DNA from: Candidatus Kaiserbacteria bacterium | GTDB taxonomy: Bacteria; Patescibacteriota; Minisyncoccia; Phycocordibacterales; Phycocordibacteraceae | Direction of reading: 5' to 3' | Length of the DNA stretch: 7,234 bases | Assembly: GCA_003229135.1 (NCBI GenBank) | Contig: QIHV01000020.1 | Coordinates: 1-7,234 of the forward strand | Shown here: positions 6,854-7,234 of the stretch, in pieces | Numbering within the stretch: the first letter of the stretch is position 1 | Layout of the letters: every line of letters starts with the position of its first letter | The notes under the pieces: generated by a model | Seen by the model: the letters and a program-made list of their open reading frames with translations, nothing else | The model's database searches: none | What the model was told of the DNA's origin: nothing | Translations under genes and position numbers: made by a program

Positions 6854-7216
6854 ATGCGTCTTCGACTCCTCATCGCCGCATTTATTTTTTCTGTATTGCT
6901 TGCTTTTTTAGAGCAGCTCGCACTTGCAAAGTTTCTCTTCTGGCACTATATGTGGTTTGACACAGTGATGCATTTTATTGGGGGTCTTGCGATAGGCACT
7001 TTGGTCGCCGCAGTTTTGCCGCGTTTTCGTCCAGTGTGGTACATGCTTGGAGTGTCTGCGCTTGCCGTGGGGTGGGAGGTATTTGAATTTTATTTTGGCA
7101 ACAACATACACACGCGTAACTTTTATTTTGACACATCAGTTGACATTTTAATGGATGCACTTGGTGCAATTACTGCTTACGCACTCGCACGCACAACCAT
7201 ATGGCGCTTCGCTTAA
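6854..7216 (+). CDS. Small four-helix membrane protein, DUF2238/VanZ-like
   Basis: This 120-aa integral membrane protein has hydrophobic segments at about 4-26, 37-55, 60-78 and 96-113. The pattern of acidic residues and histidine is like that of the DUF2238 (YjdF) and VanZ-like groups: D36 and H40 (FDTVMHFIGG) at the start of helix 2, E75 and E78 (GWEVFEFYFG) at the end of helix 3, then D93, D97 and D101 (FDTSVDILMDALGA) leading into helix 4. The biochemical role of these families is unsettled, so none is given here. It is shorter than YjdF-type proteins (commonly around 200 aa), matching mainly their conserved core. The frame is open upstream to 6713, but that part overlaps dnaE and is not hydrophobic; ATG 6854 begins a typical MRLRLL membrane start. 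No Shine-Dalgarno is visible. It is transcribed divergently from dnaE, with 69 bases between the two starts. Confidence 0.8.
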   Translation: MRLRLLIAAFIFSVLLAFLEQLALAKFLFWHYMWFDTVMHFIGGLAIGTLVAAVLPRFRPVWYMLGVSALAVGWEVFEFYFGNNIHTRNFYFDTSVDILMDALGAITAYALARTTIWRFA

Positions 7217-7234
7217 CTTTCGTTGGTGGCGCTG

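Overview
The window looks like bacterial chromosome using the standard code: TAA, TAG and TGA all act as stops at expected gene ends. It holds two housekeeping genes, thrS (threonyl-tRNA synthetase, cut by the left edge) and dnaE (DNA polymerase III alpha, complete), and three small or unfamiliar genes. I see no phage, transposon, CRISPR or rRNA signal. Genes are tightly packed with short AT-rich spacers. ThrRS lacks the N-terminal TGS domain, and none of the five starts has a recognisable Shine-Dalgarno sequence. Together with several small orphan genes this fits a reduced-genome lineage such as Candidate Phyla Radiation/Patescibacteria (Parcubacteria-like). That placement is inference and no single feature proves it.

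Layout. Positions 1-1726, minus strand: thrS. Positions 1727-1912: a divergent promoter region between thrS and the next gene. Positions 1913-2863, plus strand: an orphan gene for an acidic, low-complexity protein ending in a hydrophobic glycine-rich double membrane segment. Positions 2864-2991: a convergent spacer with a strong 20-bp bidirectional terminator. Positions 2992-3321, minus strand: a stand-alone copy of the PII/CutA-like domain normally found inserted in Nif3/YqfO proteins, in visibly AT-richer DNA. Positions 3322-3484: a spacer with one weak hairpin. Positions 3485-6784, minus strand: dnaE. Positions 6785-6853: a short divergent spacer. Positions 6854-7216, plus strand: a 120-aa four-helix membrane protein resembling the DUF2238/YjdF and VanZ-like groups. 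The last 11 bases could be the 3' end of a minus-strand tRNA, but too little is visible to call it.

The genes do not form an obvious operon or joint pathway. ThrRS serves translation and DnaE serves replication; the other three appear to be separately expressed accessory genes. The points most worth a second look are the TGS-less ThrRS that keeps its editing site, the PHP domain of DnaE that has lost several metal ligands, the orphan membrane-hairpin protein, the stand-alone Nif3-insert domain, and the apparent leaderless, Shine-Dalgarno-free initiation. I found no convincing new multi-gene system.
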